A stretch of DNA of 64,000 nt, taken from NCBI GenBank assembly GCA_016713885.1, contig JADJOF010000005.1, positions 62,001 to 126,000 on the forward strand, written 5' to 3'. Below the pieces are notes generated by a model. It was given only the letters and a program-made list of their open reading frames with translations. It was not told the origin of the DNA and searched no databases. Of this stretch, positions 1 to 8,491 are shown one piece after another (positions within the stretch are counted from its first letter, which is position 1; each line of letters begins with the position of its first letter). This DNA comes from Bdellovibrionales bacterium. GTDB lineage: Bacteria > Bdellovibrionota > Bdellovibrionia > Bdellovibrionales > JAMPXM01. The position numbers were made by a program, and so were the translations under genes.

Positions 1-783
1 GATTCGTGGGGCGAACTGCCTGTGCTTCGTCAGCTGACTCAGCCCGTTCGTCAGCGCCTCTTAAAAGGAGCCCGTTCGATTTCGGTCGGTCGGGGACGCG
101 CGGTTTGCCGCCAAGGAGATCAGGATCGCTCGCTCTACATCGTGCTATCGGGCGAACTTGCCGTCGCAAAAAGTTTTGAAGGCCGACGCCGCAAGGTCGT
201 GGCTCTTTTAACGGAGGGTGCTGTTTTTGGTGAGACCGCTTTTTTCTTCGCAACTCCTCGCACCGCCGACGTGGTGGCGACCGAGGACTCGGTTCTTGTT
301 GAAATTCCGTATCAGGAGTCGATGCGCGATCTTGATCTCGCATCGAGCGATGAGTTTCAATTTCGTGTTTGGCTTTTACAGGCGCTTTCTGGATCCGGGA
401 TTCTCAAAGAGCTGCCTTCTGAGGCCATGGACACACTGATTTTTGCTGGCCAAAGAAAGACGTTCCGAGCCGGCGAAACAGTTTTCACCGAAGGTGCTCC
501 CGGCACAGCCTGTTATTTTATCGCTCAAGGTCAGGCATCGGTTGTCAAAGGTGGCGCCAAGATCCGCGAACTTCGCGCGGGCGACGCGTTTGGTGAAATC
601 GCACTTTTAAAACCGCAGCTCATGCGCACAGCGACCGTCGTCGCCGATAGCGATCTGCTTTGCATGGAGCTCACCGCCGATGTCTTCTGGACAACCTTGG
701 CGTCGCGACTTCCGCTTGGTGTTGAGATCGAACGGCTCGCGCTTCGTCGCTTAAAAGCCGATGAAAAGCGGGTGTATTCATAG
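1..783 (+). CDS. Protein with two cyclic-nucleotide-binding (cNMP) domains, 5' partial
   Basis: Two tandem Crp-type cNMP-binding folds are visible. Each has the glycine-rich barrel turns and a phosphate-binding cassette: FGETAF...PRTADV around codons 65-85 of the visible ORF and FGEIALL...MRTATV around 195-210. Both cassettes keep the arginine that normally contacts the cyclic phosphate. A GTG start is possible at position 22, but the frame is open to the left edge of the window, so the gene probably begins outside. No helix-turn-helix follows the second domain, so it is more likely a regulatory or sensor protein than a Crp-type DNA binder. Its partner is not visible. Confidence 0.75.
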   Translation, partial: DSWGELPVLRQLTQPVRQRLLKGARSISVGRGRAVCRQGDQDRSLYIVLSGELAVAKSFEGRRRKVVALLTEGAVFGETAFFFATPRTADVVATEDSVLVEIPYQESMRDLDLASSDEFQFRVWLLQALSGSGILKELPSEAMDTLIFAGQRKTFRAGETVFTEGAPGTACYFIAQGQASVVKGGAKIRELRAGDAFGEIALLKPQLMRTATVVADSDLLCMELTADVFWTTLASRLPLGVEIERLALRRLKADEKRVYS

Positions 784-1242
784 CGAGCGACTGACTGAGG
801 GCAAATCCCTTTTTCAAAAGCCGTTTTGGCCAAGAAGATTGTCTTCGTCTCCCACAGCGCTCGAGGCCTTAAGTTTCAGGATTCTCTTTCGTTTTCATGA
901 ACCCTCGTATGCCGATTGACCTTTTGGAGTCGGTAAAGTAGACCCACGGTCACTCACTTTTTTGAGAAAGAAACCCATGGCCAGAAAACAAACCACTTTT
1001 CATGGATTTCCAAAAAAAGAACGCGCCTTTGCTCCGGGCCAAAGGACGACGCGGGCCTCGCGTCAATATCGTCCGGTCGCGACAAAAGAAGCGATGCACC
1101 TGGTCTTAAGAAGCGATCGCGCGCGAGGTCCGAAATCACTCCTCAAATACGACCACGTCGTGCGCACTGTGATTGCGAAAATCGCGGCTCGCCACGGCGT
1201 TCGCGTTTACCGCATTGTGAATGCCGGAAATCACCTGCACAT

Positions 1243-2656
1243 CAATGCCGTTCGGTTAGCGGCATAAGCGTTTGATTTTGCGATGATGGCGAGAGAAAAT
1301 TTGCGGGTACGTGGTGAAACTCGTACGCAACATTTTAAAAAGGACTGAAAATGACACGCACGCGTCACGACCCGCAGCATTATATTCCCTCGCTTACCTA
1401 GCAAGTTCAAGCGTTGCCACGCTACGCAAAAACAATTTCTCTCTCGTTCTAGAAAATTTGATCCGCGGAAAATGTTTCTCTCCGTGCTGGAACTTTCCGC
1501 TTCGACGAATTGCGATGGCTATCATCGCGCTCTTCAAAAGACATGGAAAAACAGCGGACTTAAGGCCGAACAAACTCCATCAAAAGTTCGCTTTCCGAAG
1601 CGAGGAAGAAAGTTTCGTACGAGTTTTTCGAAGAGATTTTCAACGACGACTTGGATACCAACAATGAGTCTCGCGAGCTCTATCGCGGTTTTCATATTTA
1701 CGCGATCGACGGTGATCAGTTTGACCTTCCACGGGTGAAGACCTTTTAGCGAAAGGTCTTCACGGATATCCATCTTCAAAAACCAAAGAGACTCACTATC
1801 TAAAAAATGTACACGACGCAAACGCTCGACGTCGTGAACGGAACAATTCGAAATTTTGAATTCTCGTCCAACCAGGACGAAGTGCATCTGGCCCAGTTAA
1901 TGGTGCAGAAATATGAGAAAAACAGTATCTCAATTTATGACCGTCTCCATTGCGGTTACGATCTCTTTCGCGCGCATGAAGAAAATGAAAATTTCTTTAT
2001 CGTGCGCGCGCGCTGCGACGTCAAAGAAGGAAAAGGTCGTGGCGTCAAAACCGAGGTGCGTAACTTTGCAAAATCCTTGGCTCGATCGAAGGAAGTAGTC
2101 TGGCGTACCCAGCCCGGCGAGAGACGAATCAGTCCGGATCTAACGGTTCGTCTTGTGAAAATTAGGAATCCGAGGTCAAAGCAGGACATGGTGTTCGTTA
2201 CCAACTTGTCGGCCAGTCAGTTTTCTACGAAGGAAATCGGGAAGCTTTACCGGCGTCGCTGGGAGATTGAAACGTCGTTCAAAGAACTCACGTGCACACT
2301 CAAAATCGGTCAGTGGCATTCGAAGAGCTTAAACGGCATTCTGCAGGAAATATTCGCTCTTCTTTGGCTGGTGAACGTAACGCGGCGACAACTTAAAATC
2401 AGACGCGAATTGCTAGCTGTCGAGTATGAAAAATCAAACTTCAAATTGATAGTGGGCTTAGTCGTCGAAAACATCTGTTTGCTCCTGATGAAGAAGTACG
2501 ACGACTTTTTCCTACTCATCAATCACTGGGCAAATCGAACAGTCGAGAGGCGAAGGCGTGATGCCAGAAGCTATGCGAGAGTCGTAAAACATCGCGGGCG
2601 CGAATACCCAACTCATAATTTGGTCTTAAGAAACGCTCGCTAACCGAACGGCATTG
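1243..2656 (+). mobile_element. IS4-family insertion sequence, 1414 bp
   Basis: The element has perfect 19-bp terminal inverted repeats (starting CAATGCCGTTCGG) and a 10-bp target duplication ACCTGCACAT at 1233-1242 and 2657-2666. TSD length and the YREK transposase motif fit the IS4 family. It sits inside the RAYT-type gene and is the only copy of this element in the window. Confidence 0.9.
1311..2643 (+). pseudogene. IS4-family transposase, frameshifted in its N-terminal half
   Basis: The intact C-terminal frame (1807-2643) has the signature Y-x2-R-x3-E-x6-K (YRRRWEIETSFKELT), which supplies the catalytic glutamate. The first catalytic aspartate (AIDGDQFDLP) is near 1695 in another frame that ends at a stop near 1748. 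The upstream part is split over further frames, so several indels or a stop interrupt the gene. The transposase as read would be inactive. Confidence 0.8.
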
Positions 2657-3201
2657 ACCTGCACATCACTTTGAGGCTCTCAAAGCAGTTTTTGTGGCGT
2701 GGATTTATCTCAGGCATCACAGGTGGCATTGCGCGTGCCGTTCAGCACAAGCGCGAAAACCCCAAACAGGGATTTTGGAATTCACGCCCCTTCACGCGCG
2801 CGGTCGCTTGGGGTCGCGACTACAATATCGTCAAAGACTATCACACGCTCAATCAGCTTGAGGCTGACGGCGCTGTGCCGCCCAGGTCGCAAATGCTAAA
2901 ACCTGAGCGATGGCGATGCGTGGTGCAGGCGTTTTCTTAGAGAGACTCCGCTATCGCCTCCGGCGTCTACTGCGTATGACCGTTTCTGCGCCTCGCGATA
3001 TGCAAAATTCGGCCTGTTTTTGCGGTGGTAGACATCATCTCTGCTATAGGAAAGATGACCTCTATTTTAGAAGAGGCAGTAGGGCCCGAAGCTTGCTCTT
3101 TGCTCTGACTGGCCCTCGAAAGAGCCCTCTTTTAGCGGGTTCTCGTAGCGGAAGTGACTTGGGTCAATGGTTGACCCTGCTGAACGTTGGTTGGAATCAG
3201 G

Positions 3202-4088
3202 ATGTGGCACGTGAGCGGTAACGGACCGATCAATTCGCATGGGCGCAAGGCACCGCGGTGTCTTCTGAACTGCGCACGAGCATTCGCGCTCGTGCTTATC
3301 GCCGTACTTATCTCACAAGTGGCAAACGCCAATATTTTCTCAAATGATCGTCGTCATGATTTAGTGAGCGTTCCGACCGTCCTCCAGCCCGTTGGAGTCT
3401 TGCGGGCGGCAGCGAATCCTGATTCATGGGGCACGGCTTTCTGGTCGGCCACTGTCATATCGCGACGGCTTTTCACGTCGCGTTTCCCGGTCATAAGTCG
3501 CCAGATTTTAAGCCGAGCACTGAGGCTCAAGCTGTATTTCATGTTGGAAAGTCGGAAGGGCAAAAGCGGGATCAGTTCTTAGCGAAGTCCAAAGCGCATC
3601 CTGTTGCGTGGGGCGATTTTCACACGCGCGACTTCAGTGGTCTCAGTGGAGATTGGGCGATTCTTGAATTGGAGTCTTGTTTGGGACGGCACTATGGCTT
3701 CGTCCAGCTCGATAAGCCAGCCGCGATCGGTGTGGAGTCACTGGCCGCTGCCGTGTCGCTTGCGACATACCCTGTTGATCGAAGAGATCGTCCCGGAATT
3801 ACATTCGAATCGAATTGCCATGTGCGCGAAGCCGTTGCACCTGGCCTCAGTGCGATGGACTGCGCCTTGATTGAAGGTGGATCGGGCGGGCCAGTGCTTG
3901 AATACTTTGAGGGAGCAACAGCAGAATCGAGTGGCTACTCGCTTGTCGGAATCGCGATTCGGCGCCTGACGCCGGTTGATGAGATCTTGCCGGACTATGA
4001 TATCGCTCACGCCAACATGATGGTGCTAAATGACGCCTTTGCGGCGGCCGTGAAGCGTGTAACCAGCCCGGCGCCTGAGCTCAAGTGA
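3202..4088 (+). pseudogene. Secreted trypsin-like (S1 family) serine protease, one frameshift
   Basis: The first frame (ATG 3202) gives a signal-peptide-like N terminus, with a hydrophobic stretch ending in SQVANA, then continues to NPDSWGTAF. The rest of the protease continues in the next frame: LVGHCHIATAFHVAF has the catalytic His, GDWAILEL the Asp and EGGSGGPVLEY the nucleophilic Ser. The switch lies at the short T run near 3438; one extra T would fuse the frames into about 295 residues. It is probably a functional exported protease with a sequencing error, but a real mutation cannot be excluded. The substrate is unknown. Confidence 0.75.
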
Positions 4089-4200
4089 CGTCTGCTTCCG
4101 CAAAAAGTTCAATGGCCATGAAGAATCATCCTGGCTGTTTTTGCCTCATGGGAAAGCCGGTCGAAAAGTGATAAAACGTCGCCGACCGAGGAGGTTTGCG

Positions 4201-4509
4201 ATGAAGTTTCTTGTTTTGGCTTTGGCTCTCATCTCATCACAGGCGATGGCGTCCAATTGCGAAGTTGAGGTGGCGTCGGACTTTGCAAAGTTGCATCCGA
4301 AGTACAATATACTGGGTGTAGAGAAGCAGGGTCAGCTCAGAGCTGGTGAAGAGAAGCCGTATCTGGCCGGCGAGATCTGGAATGAGACGACAGAAGACCT
4401 CGACATCTACGAGATTCACTCAGGCTTCATGGCGAGCTTTGTCCATGTTGCGCTGGTGAAACCTGCAACATGTGAAATTCAGAGCCTCAGCGAAGTCCTG
4501 TTCGAATAG
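4201..4509 (+). CDS. Small secreted protein of unknown function
   Basis: 102 residues. The N terminus MKFLVLALALISSQAMAS is a typical Sec signal peptide with an AMA-S cleavage site. The ATG at 4201 is preceded by a clear ribosome-binding site (GAGGAGG). The mature part has two cysteines, which could form a disulfide, and an acidic middle. I recognise no family. It lies between the serine protease and another small secreted protein on the same strand, which suggests an export-oriented neighbourhood. Confidence 0.7.
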   Translation: MKFLVLALALISSQAMASNCEVEVASDFAKLHPKYNILGVEKQGQLRAGEEKPYLAGEIWNETTEDLDIYEIHSGFMASFVHVALVKPATCEIQSLSEVLFE

Positions 4510-4727
4510 TCACACACGGAACGGCAATCATCGAGCGGCCATGGCGACCTCCGTCGGGCCGGTTGTGAGATCTCATACATTCGATCTCATCTTTAAAATA
4601 CCATAGGGCATTTGCCGCCTGCTGATTTACGGCCTCTCGATTGGCCGTTTGGGTCAACAGCCCCATTCTCAAAACGCGATAAATAGTCGAATCATGATTC
4701 ATCAATACTCTTGGGGAGGGATGAATC

Positions 4728-5072
4728 ATGAATTTCAAACGACATACCTGGCTGGTGCTGTTGGTCCTGCCACTACTTTCTCTGCCGTCGCTCGATCAGG
4801 CCGAAGCCGCAATAGGGCAGGACTTTGCTGAGCGGGCCACCTGCGTGATCGTTCACCTGAAACGCGATCCAACTCCCTATCATTTAACGGTCGCCTGTGA
4901 CGGCGAACGTGTCAGTAATCAAGCGCTTCAAGTTTCCGATGAACTGATCGATATCGATCAGTTTCATCGCAGTCTCTATTCGCAGTTCGTTGCTCTGGTG
5001 GACGGTTCAGAGAACAAGCGCTGTCGACAGTACGAAGTCGACTCCGTTTGGTGGGCCAGCTGTTCACGGTGA
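4728..5072 (+). CDS. Small secreted protein of unknown function
   Basis: 114 residues with a signal peptide (hydrophobic LVLLVLPLLSLPS, cleavage near AEA-A). The start has a good ribosome-binding site (GGGAGG). Four cysteines in the mature part are consistent with a periplasmic or secreted disulfide protein. No family is recognised. It precedes the secreted methyltransferase-like gene by about 145 bp on the same strand. Confidence 0.65.
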   Translation: MNFKRHTWLVLLVLPLLSLPSLDQAEAAIGQDFAERATCVIVHLKRDPTPYHLTVACDGERVSNQALQVSDELIDIDQFHRSLYSQFVALVDGSENKRCRQYEVDSVWWASCSR

Positions 5073-5218
5073 CGGATTCGAGCTCATTTTGCCTAGTTTG
5101 TTTCTTCGACAAATGACCAATACGCAGGTCTTTGTCGTGGTGAGCGGCGCCACAGAGCTCAATGACGAGCAAAGTGTGTGTGGTCTTGATGTGGCAAAGT
5201 AGATGGATTGAGGTGAGT

Positions 5219-6202
5219 ATGCGAAGGACATTGGCTTTCAATTTATTGATGACTGGCAGTATGATCCTTTTCGGCGGTCGGCTCCTGGCTGCGCCGTCGC
5301 TTTGTGAAGGCCTCTTTCAGAAGGCATCGAACCCGTCCCAAGTGACCGGTCGGGTGGCGACCGTTGCCAAGGTCGCCGAAGATAACTTGAAGAAGTACGA
5401 GAACATTTTTACGCGCGCTCGTGATCTGGGCAGCTACAAGATGGCCTTTGGGAAAGAGTTTTCTCGGACGTTGCAGGAGGTCGCAGAAAAAGGCGGCCAT
5501 TGGATTGATGCCGGGGCCGGCGATGCGATTGCGCTTCAAGAGTTTGTTGCGGCCAACCCACGCGCCCGAGGAACGGCAATCTCTGTTGAAAGCTCGGCAG
5601 AGTCGAAGGGGCGAATGTCCGTTCTCAAAGGGCAATTCATCGAAGATATTCCAAGTGATCGTGTGGAGAAGGCACGAGTTGTGACAGATGTGATCGGTGG
5701 TCTTGCCTACTCGGGAACACCGCACTTGGTTCTACGAAAGTACTTTGATTGGCTTGAGACGACCGGAGAAATTTTTGTCTTCATGGGAACACGCGACGTG
5801 TACGGGCTTACGAACCGCGTGATCACCTCTGATGGGAAGTACTTGAATCTCATCGACTGGATAAAACAAATTCCAGGTATCAAGGTGGATGTGTTTGTGG
5901 AGACGCGAGAGGATGACGGCAAGACGTATGAAAAATGGGCGATGCGCCTTACTCGTGATAAAACTCGGGCACTTGATATTCCCGACGTCGCCTTGAGAGA
6001 GCTCTTGCCTGGCGCCCCACCCACAATGCTATTTCAAGAAACACGGAGTCTTGCGACCGAGACTGGAGATACGGTTCTACTTCAAGCGCAGCAGAAAGTA
6101 CGTGCAGAGGTCGAGCAAGGACTTCGGAGCCAAGCTCAGGCGACCACCTTCACACAGTTCATGGATTCGTTTCGAGGGGAGAAATCACCCATCCGTTGGT
6201 GA
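5219..6202 (+). CDS. Exported protein with a class I methyltransferase-like fold
   Basis: ATG 5219 follows a GAGGTGAG ribosome-binding site. The first about 25 residues form a signal peptide (ILFGGRLLAAP). A Rossmann methyltransferase motif I (WIDAGAGDAIALQEF) lies near residue 100 and an acidic residue ends the next strand (ISVES), as expected for SAM binding. An exported methyltransferase is odd because the periplasm is not known to hold SAM, so the fold may be reused. The protein ends by overlapping the next gene, a shorter paralogue of its second half; a one-base change in the GGGG run near 6175 would fuse both into one two-domain protein. The substrate is unknown. Confidence 0.6.
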   Translation: MRRTLAFNLLMTGSMILFGGRLLAAPSLCEGLFQKASNPSQVTGRVATVAKVAEDNLKKYENIFTRARDLGSYKMAFGKEFSRTLQEVAEKGGHWIDAGAGDAIALQEFVAANPRARGTAISVESSAESKGRMSVLKGQFIEDIPSDRVEKARVVTDVIGGLAYSGTPHLVLRKYFDWLETTGEIFVFMGTRDVYGLTNRVITSDGKYLNLIDWIKQIPGIKVDVFVETREDDGKTYEKWAMRLTRDKTRALDIPDVALRELLPGAPPTMLFQETRSLATETGDTVLLQAQQKVRAEVEQGLRSQAQATTFTQFMDSFRGEKSPIRW

Positions 6203-6813
6203 GCGCCGTGAAGGGTCTAAAGCCGACGCAGAGCTGGGTCAACGTATCGGCCTACGGCGCGAATCTGGCCAACGATCTTGCGAACAAGTCGTACGATGCT
6301 TCGAGCGACAAAGTTTTCTTTGGAATTTCTCAAAAGTGGATTCGCTTTCGCGTGAATGCGGTAAAGCCTGAAAAGTTTCAGTACACTCATTTTCACTCGG
6401 GTCTGGCACTTGATAGGATGAAGAACGTTGGAGTCCTGACTGACTTTAACGGCGACTTCGTGAGTAGCCTGCGTCCCGACGACGTTTTGAAGCGCTATGT
6501 TCGGGCGATTGGCGACTCCGGAACAGCGTTTATCTATCTTGGTCGTGAGTACACCGGGTTCGGAGCAAGTTCTGACGTGCTGACTGCATCAGGAAAACGA
6601 CTCAGCCTTCGGCAATGGCTGAAGTCGATACCGGGCCTTGACGTTCAGCTTTTCCGCGGCGGCTACGCTTATACTGGAGGCCAGTGGACCTTTGTGCGGA
6701 TTCGCAAAACAAGGCCGATCGTGGAGATCCCAGAGCTTCGATTCCTGGGGGCCGATCGCCGCACCGATGGCGACGTCCCATCGATTGCTTTTCAAGAGGA
6801 GAAGCCCATATGA
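6199..6813 (+). CDS. Degenerate methyltransferase-like paralogue, separate gene or second domain
   Basis: This protein aligns with the preceding one along its length: SWVNVSAYGANLANDL matches the motif I segment and DVLTASGKRLSLRQWLKSIPG matches VITSDGKYLNLIDWIKQIPG. The SAM-binding glycines are not kept, so catalysis is unlikely. If separate, it would start at GTG 6199 in a GTGA overlap with the upstream stop, but no good ribosome-binding site is at the right distance. If the upstream frame is corrected by one G near 6175, the two become tandem domains of one exported protein. It ends in an ATGA overlap with the regulator gene. Confidence 0.6.
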   Translation: MSAVKGLKPTQSWVNVSAYGANLANDLANKSYDASSDKVFFGISQKWIRFRVNAVKPEKFQYTHFHSGLALDRMKNVGVLTDFNGDFVSSLRPDDVLKRYVRAIGDSGTAFIYLGREYTGFGASSDVLTASGKRLSLRQWLKSIPGLDVQLFRGGYAYTGGQWTFVRIRKTRPIVEIPELRFLGADRRTDGDVPSIAFQEEKPI

Positions 6814-7364
6814 CAACTGGCATGAGTCGTCGTGACCGACTGGTCTTTATTGGTAGCCTGCTTGCGATTTTCTTCGCCGTTGCCGGAGACTTGGCCACCG
6901 ACTCGCGCATTGGTGCTCCGTGGTGGCATCTTTTTATCGAGGGATCCATCGGTCTAACTGCGGGAGTCGTCAGTGCCGTGATGTTGAGGCGCCTTTCGAA
7001 GCTTGGCCGAGATCTTGCCGAAGAAAGAAAGAGCTTTTCAAGCTATCGAGAGGAAGCCGAGGCGTGGCGGAACAGTTCAAGTCAGTTTATCGAAGGTCTC
7101 AACCGATCCATCGATGAGCAACTGACGAGGTGGAAGCTGACGGGCTCAGAAAAAGAGGTCGCGCTTTTGCTGTTAAGGGGGCTAAGCCTTAAAGAGGTTG
7201 CCGAGGTCCGAAATACTTCAGAGAGAACGGCGCGAACACAGTCGGCCGCGATCTACGTGAAAGCTGGACTTGCCGGCCGCTCAGAGCTCGCTGCCTTTTT
7301 CCTAAAGGATCTGCTTTTGCCAAGACCTGAGGGGGGAGAGTTCAATGAACTTACAAGGGGGTAA
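6810..7364 (+). CDS. Membrane-bound LuxR-type (GerE helix-turn-helix) regulator
   Basis: 184 residues from ATG 6810, which overlaps the upstream stop as ATGA, so translation is probably coupled. There are two N-terminal membrane segments (about 12-28 and 40-58), a helical stretch predicted to be coiled coil, then a C-terminal GerE-type HTH: LTGSEKEVALLLLRGLSLKEVAEVRNTSERTARTQ, a layout typical of LuxR/NarL output domains. No periplasmic sensor or receiver domain is present. This suggests a membrane-tethered one-component regulator, possibly sensing the exported upstream protein or the membrane state (inference). Confidence 0.7.
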   Translation: MTTGMSRRDRLVFIGSLLAIFFAVAGDLATDSRIGAPWWHLFIEGSIGLTAGVVSAVMLRRLSKLGRDLAEERKSFSSYREEAEAWRNSSSQFIEGLNRSIDEQLTRWKLTGSEKEVALLLLRGLSLKEVAEVRNTSERTARTQSAAIYVKAGLAGRSELAAFFLKDLLLPRPEGGEFNELTRG

Positions 7365-7365
7365 C

Positions 7366-7716
7366 ATGATCGCATCGCCAAAGAATATAGGTTTAGGGCT
7401 TTTGGTTTTGGGCCTTGTCTACTTTTCGCTACTGGCAACAAACCAAATGCATCTGCGATTGGCAGAGCATCCCGAGGTCGATGCTCGCTTCACGGGCGTC
7501 ATTTCGGCCGATGAGCACGGCCATTTGATTGAGGTTGAAATGAAGAGTGGTGAGAGGATTCTAGCCGATGTGGGGCGATCAAATCTTCTTATGCACGGGA
7601 CGCAGATTGGTCACCGGCGGTTTATGAGGCTTCTTGAGCCCGATGATCGGCTTAAAATTGTTGGAAGTGTCGATGGCAAGCGGGGACGACTCATTGCTCA
7701 TCAGGTCACGCATTGA
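7366..7716 (+). CDS. Membrane-anchored small protein, unknown function
   Basis: 116 residues from ATG 7366, chosen because AAGGGGG lies just upstream; an in-frame ATG at 7345 also exists but lies inside the previous gene. One N-terminal membrane segment (GLGLLVLGLVYFSLLA) is followed by a predicted periplasmic beta-rich domain (FTGVISADEHGHLIEVEMKSG...). It starts one base after the LuxR-type gene stops, so it is in the same operon. No family is recognised. Confidence 0.6.
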   Translation: MIASPKNIGLGLLVLGLVYFSLLATNQMHLRLAEHPEVDARFTGVISADEHGHLIEVEMKSGERILADVGRSNLLMHGTQIGHRRFMRLLEPDDRLKIVGSVDGKRGRLIAHQVTH

Positions 7717-7719
7717 GAG

Positions 7720-8181
7720 CTACGTCAGTGCGCCTTTGCGCTTCAACGACTGAATAATTTGATCGAGAGTGCCGAGAAAGCGCGAACGCGCTTTCTTATC
7801 CATGGGCGCGGGGCCTCCGCGCATTTCACCCATATGTCTTAAGTTCTGCATCAGTTCGAGATTGGCGACGGCGCTGCCGACATTGTCCTCGGTGAACTCC
7901 TCGCCTTTGGTGCCGATCACGCGAACTTGTTTTCGGACGCAGCGATCAGCCAAGAGGATATCGGCGGTGACGACAATGTCATTGGCGTTGGTATTTTCAA
8001 CGATCCAGTCGTCGGCGGCATCGAATCCGCCGCTGACGACTTGCATTTTATGGCGGGGATCTTGAGGTATTGCGAGTGACTTGTTGGCGACGAGGATCAC
8101 TTCAAGCTTGTAGCGTTCAGCAACTTTAAAGGTTTCCTCTCGAACGGGGCAGCCGTCCGCATCGATAAAAATTCTAGTCAT
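7720..8181 (-). CDS. DUF188 / YaiI-YqxD family protein
   Basis: 153 residues. The start IFIDADGCPVREE, the central ADDWIVENTNANDIVVTADILLADRC and the C-terminal proline/glycine segment are the conserved blocks of the DUF188 family, whose fold resembles PIN nucleases. ATG 8181 fits the family start. The gene is convergent with the preceding operon (3 bp between stops) and overlaps the next gene by 8 bp. The biochemical role of this family is not established. Confidence 0.85.
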   Translation of the reverse strand: MTRIFIDADGCPVREETFKVAERYKLEVILVANKSLAIPQDPRHKMQVVSGGFDAADDWIVENTNANDIVVTADILLADRCVRKQVRVIGTKGEEFTEDNVGSAVANLELMQNLRHMGEMRGGPAPMDKKARSRFLGTLDQIIQSLKRKGALT

Positions 8182-8491
8182 CGCGATGCTCCTCGAGTCC
8201 AAGAATCCGTTTGCACTCGTCCATGCGCAAGTGAATTTCATTGATGAGCTTCTTCAGTCGCTTGTGATCGCTGTCGTCGAGATCACGCTCAAGTGACGCC
8301 ATGACCAAGGGGTGTTTCTTTAGCCACTGTCCTTGTCGAGCGGCGTAGGTCTCTGGAATTCCGGAGCGAAGAGCCGCCTGTCTTGCGTTTCCGTCTTCAA
8401 GGTACTCGACGATGAATTGGAGTGTTTCAAGAGTCAGAATGTGTTTATGAGCTTTGAGTCGCGACGAAAAGCCCATTTGTCGTATTCTCAT
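8174..8491 (-). CDS. Small helical protein resembling a phage terminase small-subunit HTH
   Basis: 105 residues, all helical by eye. The central segment (ARQAALRSGIPETYAARQGQWLKKHPLVMASLERDL) has the pattern of terminase small-subunit DNA-binding domains: a gapped alanine-rich helix, a turn, then xxLLKxPxVxxxLE. No other phage gene lies nearby, so it may be a domesticated DNA-binding protein. It overlaps the downstream DUF188 gene by 8 bp and the upstream membrane protein's 3' end by 47 bp, so the start could be later (ATG 8476). Confidence 0.5.
   Translation of the reverse strand: MRIRQMGFSSRLKAHKHILTLETLQFIVEYLEDGNARQAALRSGIPETYAARQGQWLKKHPLVMASLERDLDDSDHKRLKKLINEIHLRMDECKRILGLEEHRDD

Larger units (their letters stand above)
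977..2940 (+). pseudogene. RAYT/Y1-type transposase gene interrupted by an IS4-family element
   Basis: The two halves (977-1242 and 2667-2940) join into a 540-nt frame, exactly the length of the intact homologue at 55187-55726 on the other strand, and most residues agree. The first half carries the HUH motif region (AGNHLHI); the second carries the C-terminal part with a conserved DYHxLNQLEA segment. The family consists of single-domain tyrosine transposases related to IS200 TnpA, often associated with REP sequences. Removing the inserted IS plus one 10-bp target copy restores the reading frame completely. ATG 977 is chosen by comparison with the intact copy. Confidence 0.85.

Noticed and set aside
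2941..3201. Small plus-strand ORF upstream of the protease
   Set aside because: It overlaps the RAYT gene end and the protease start, with no signal, domain or ribosome-binding site.
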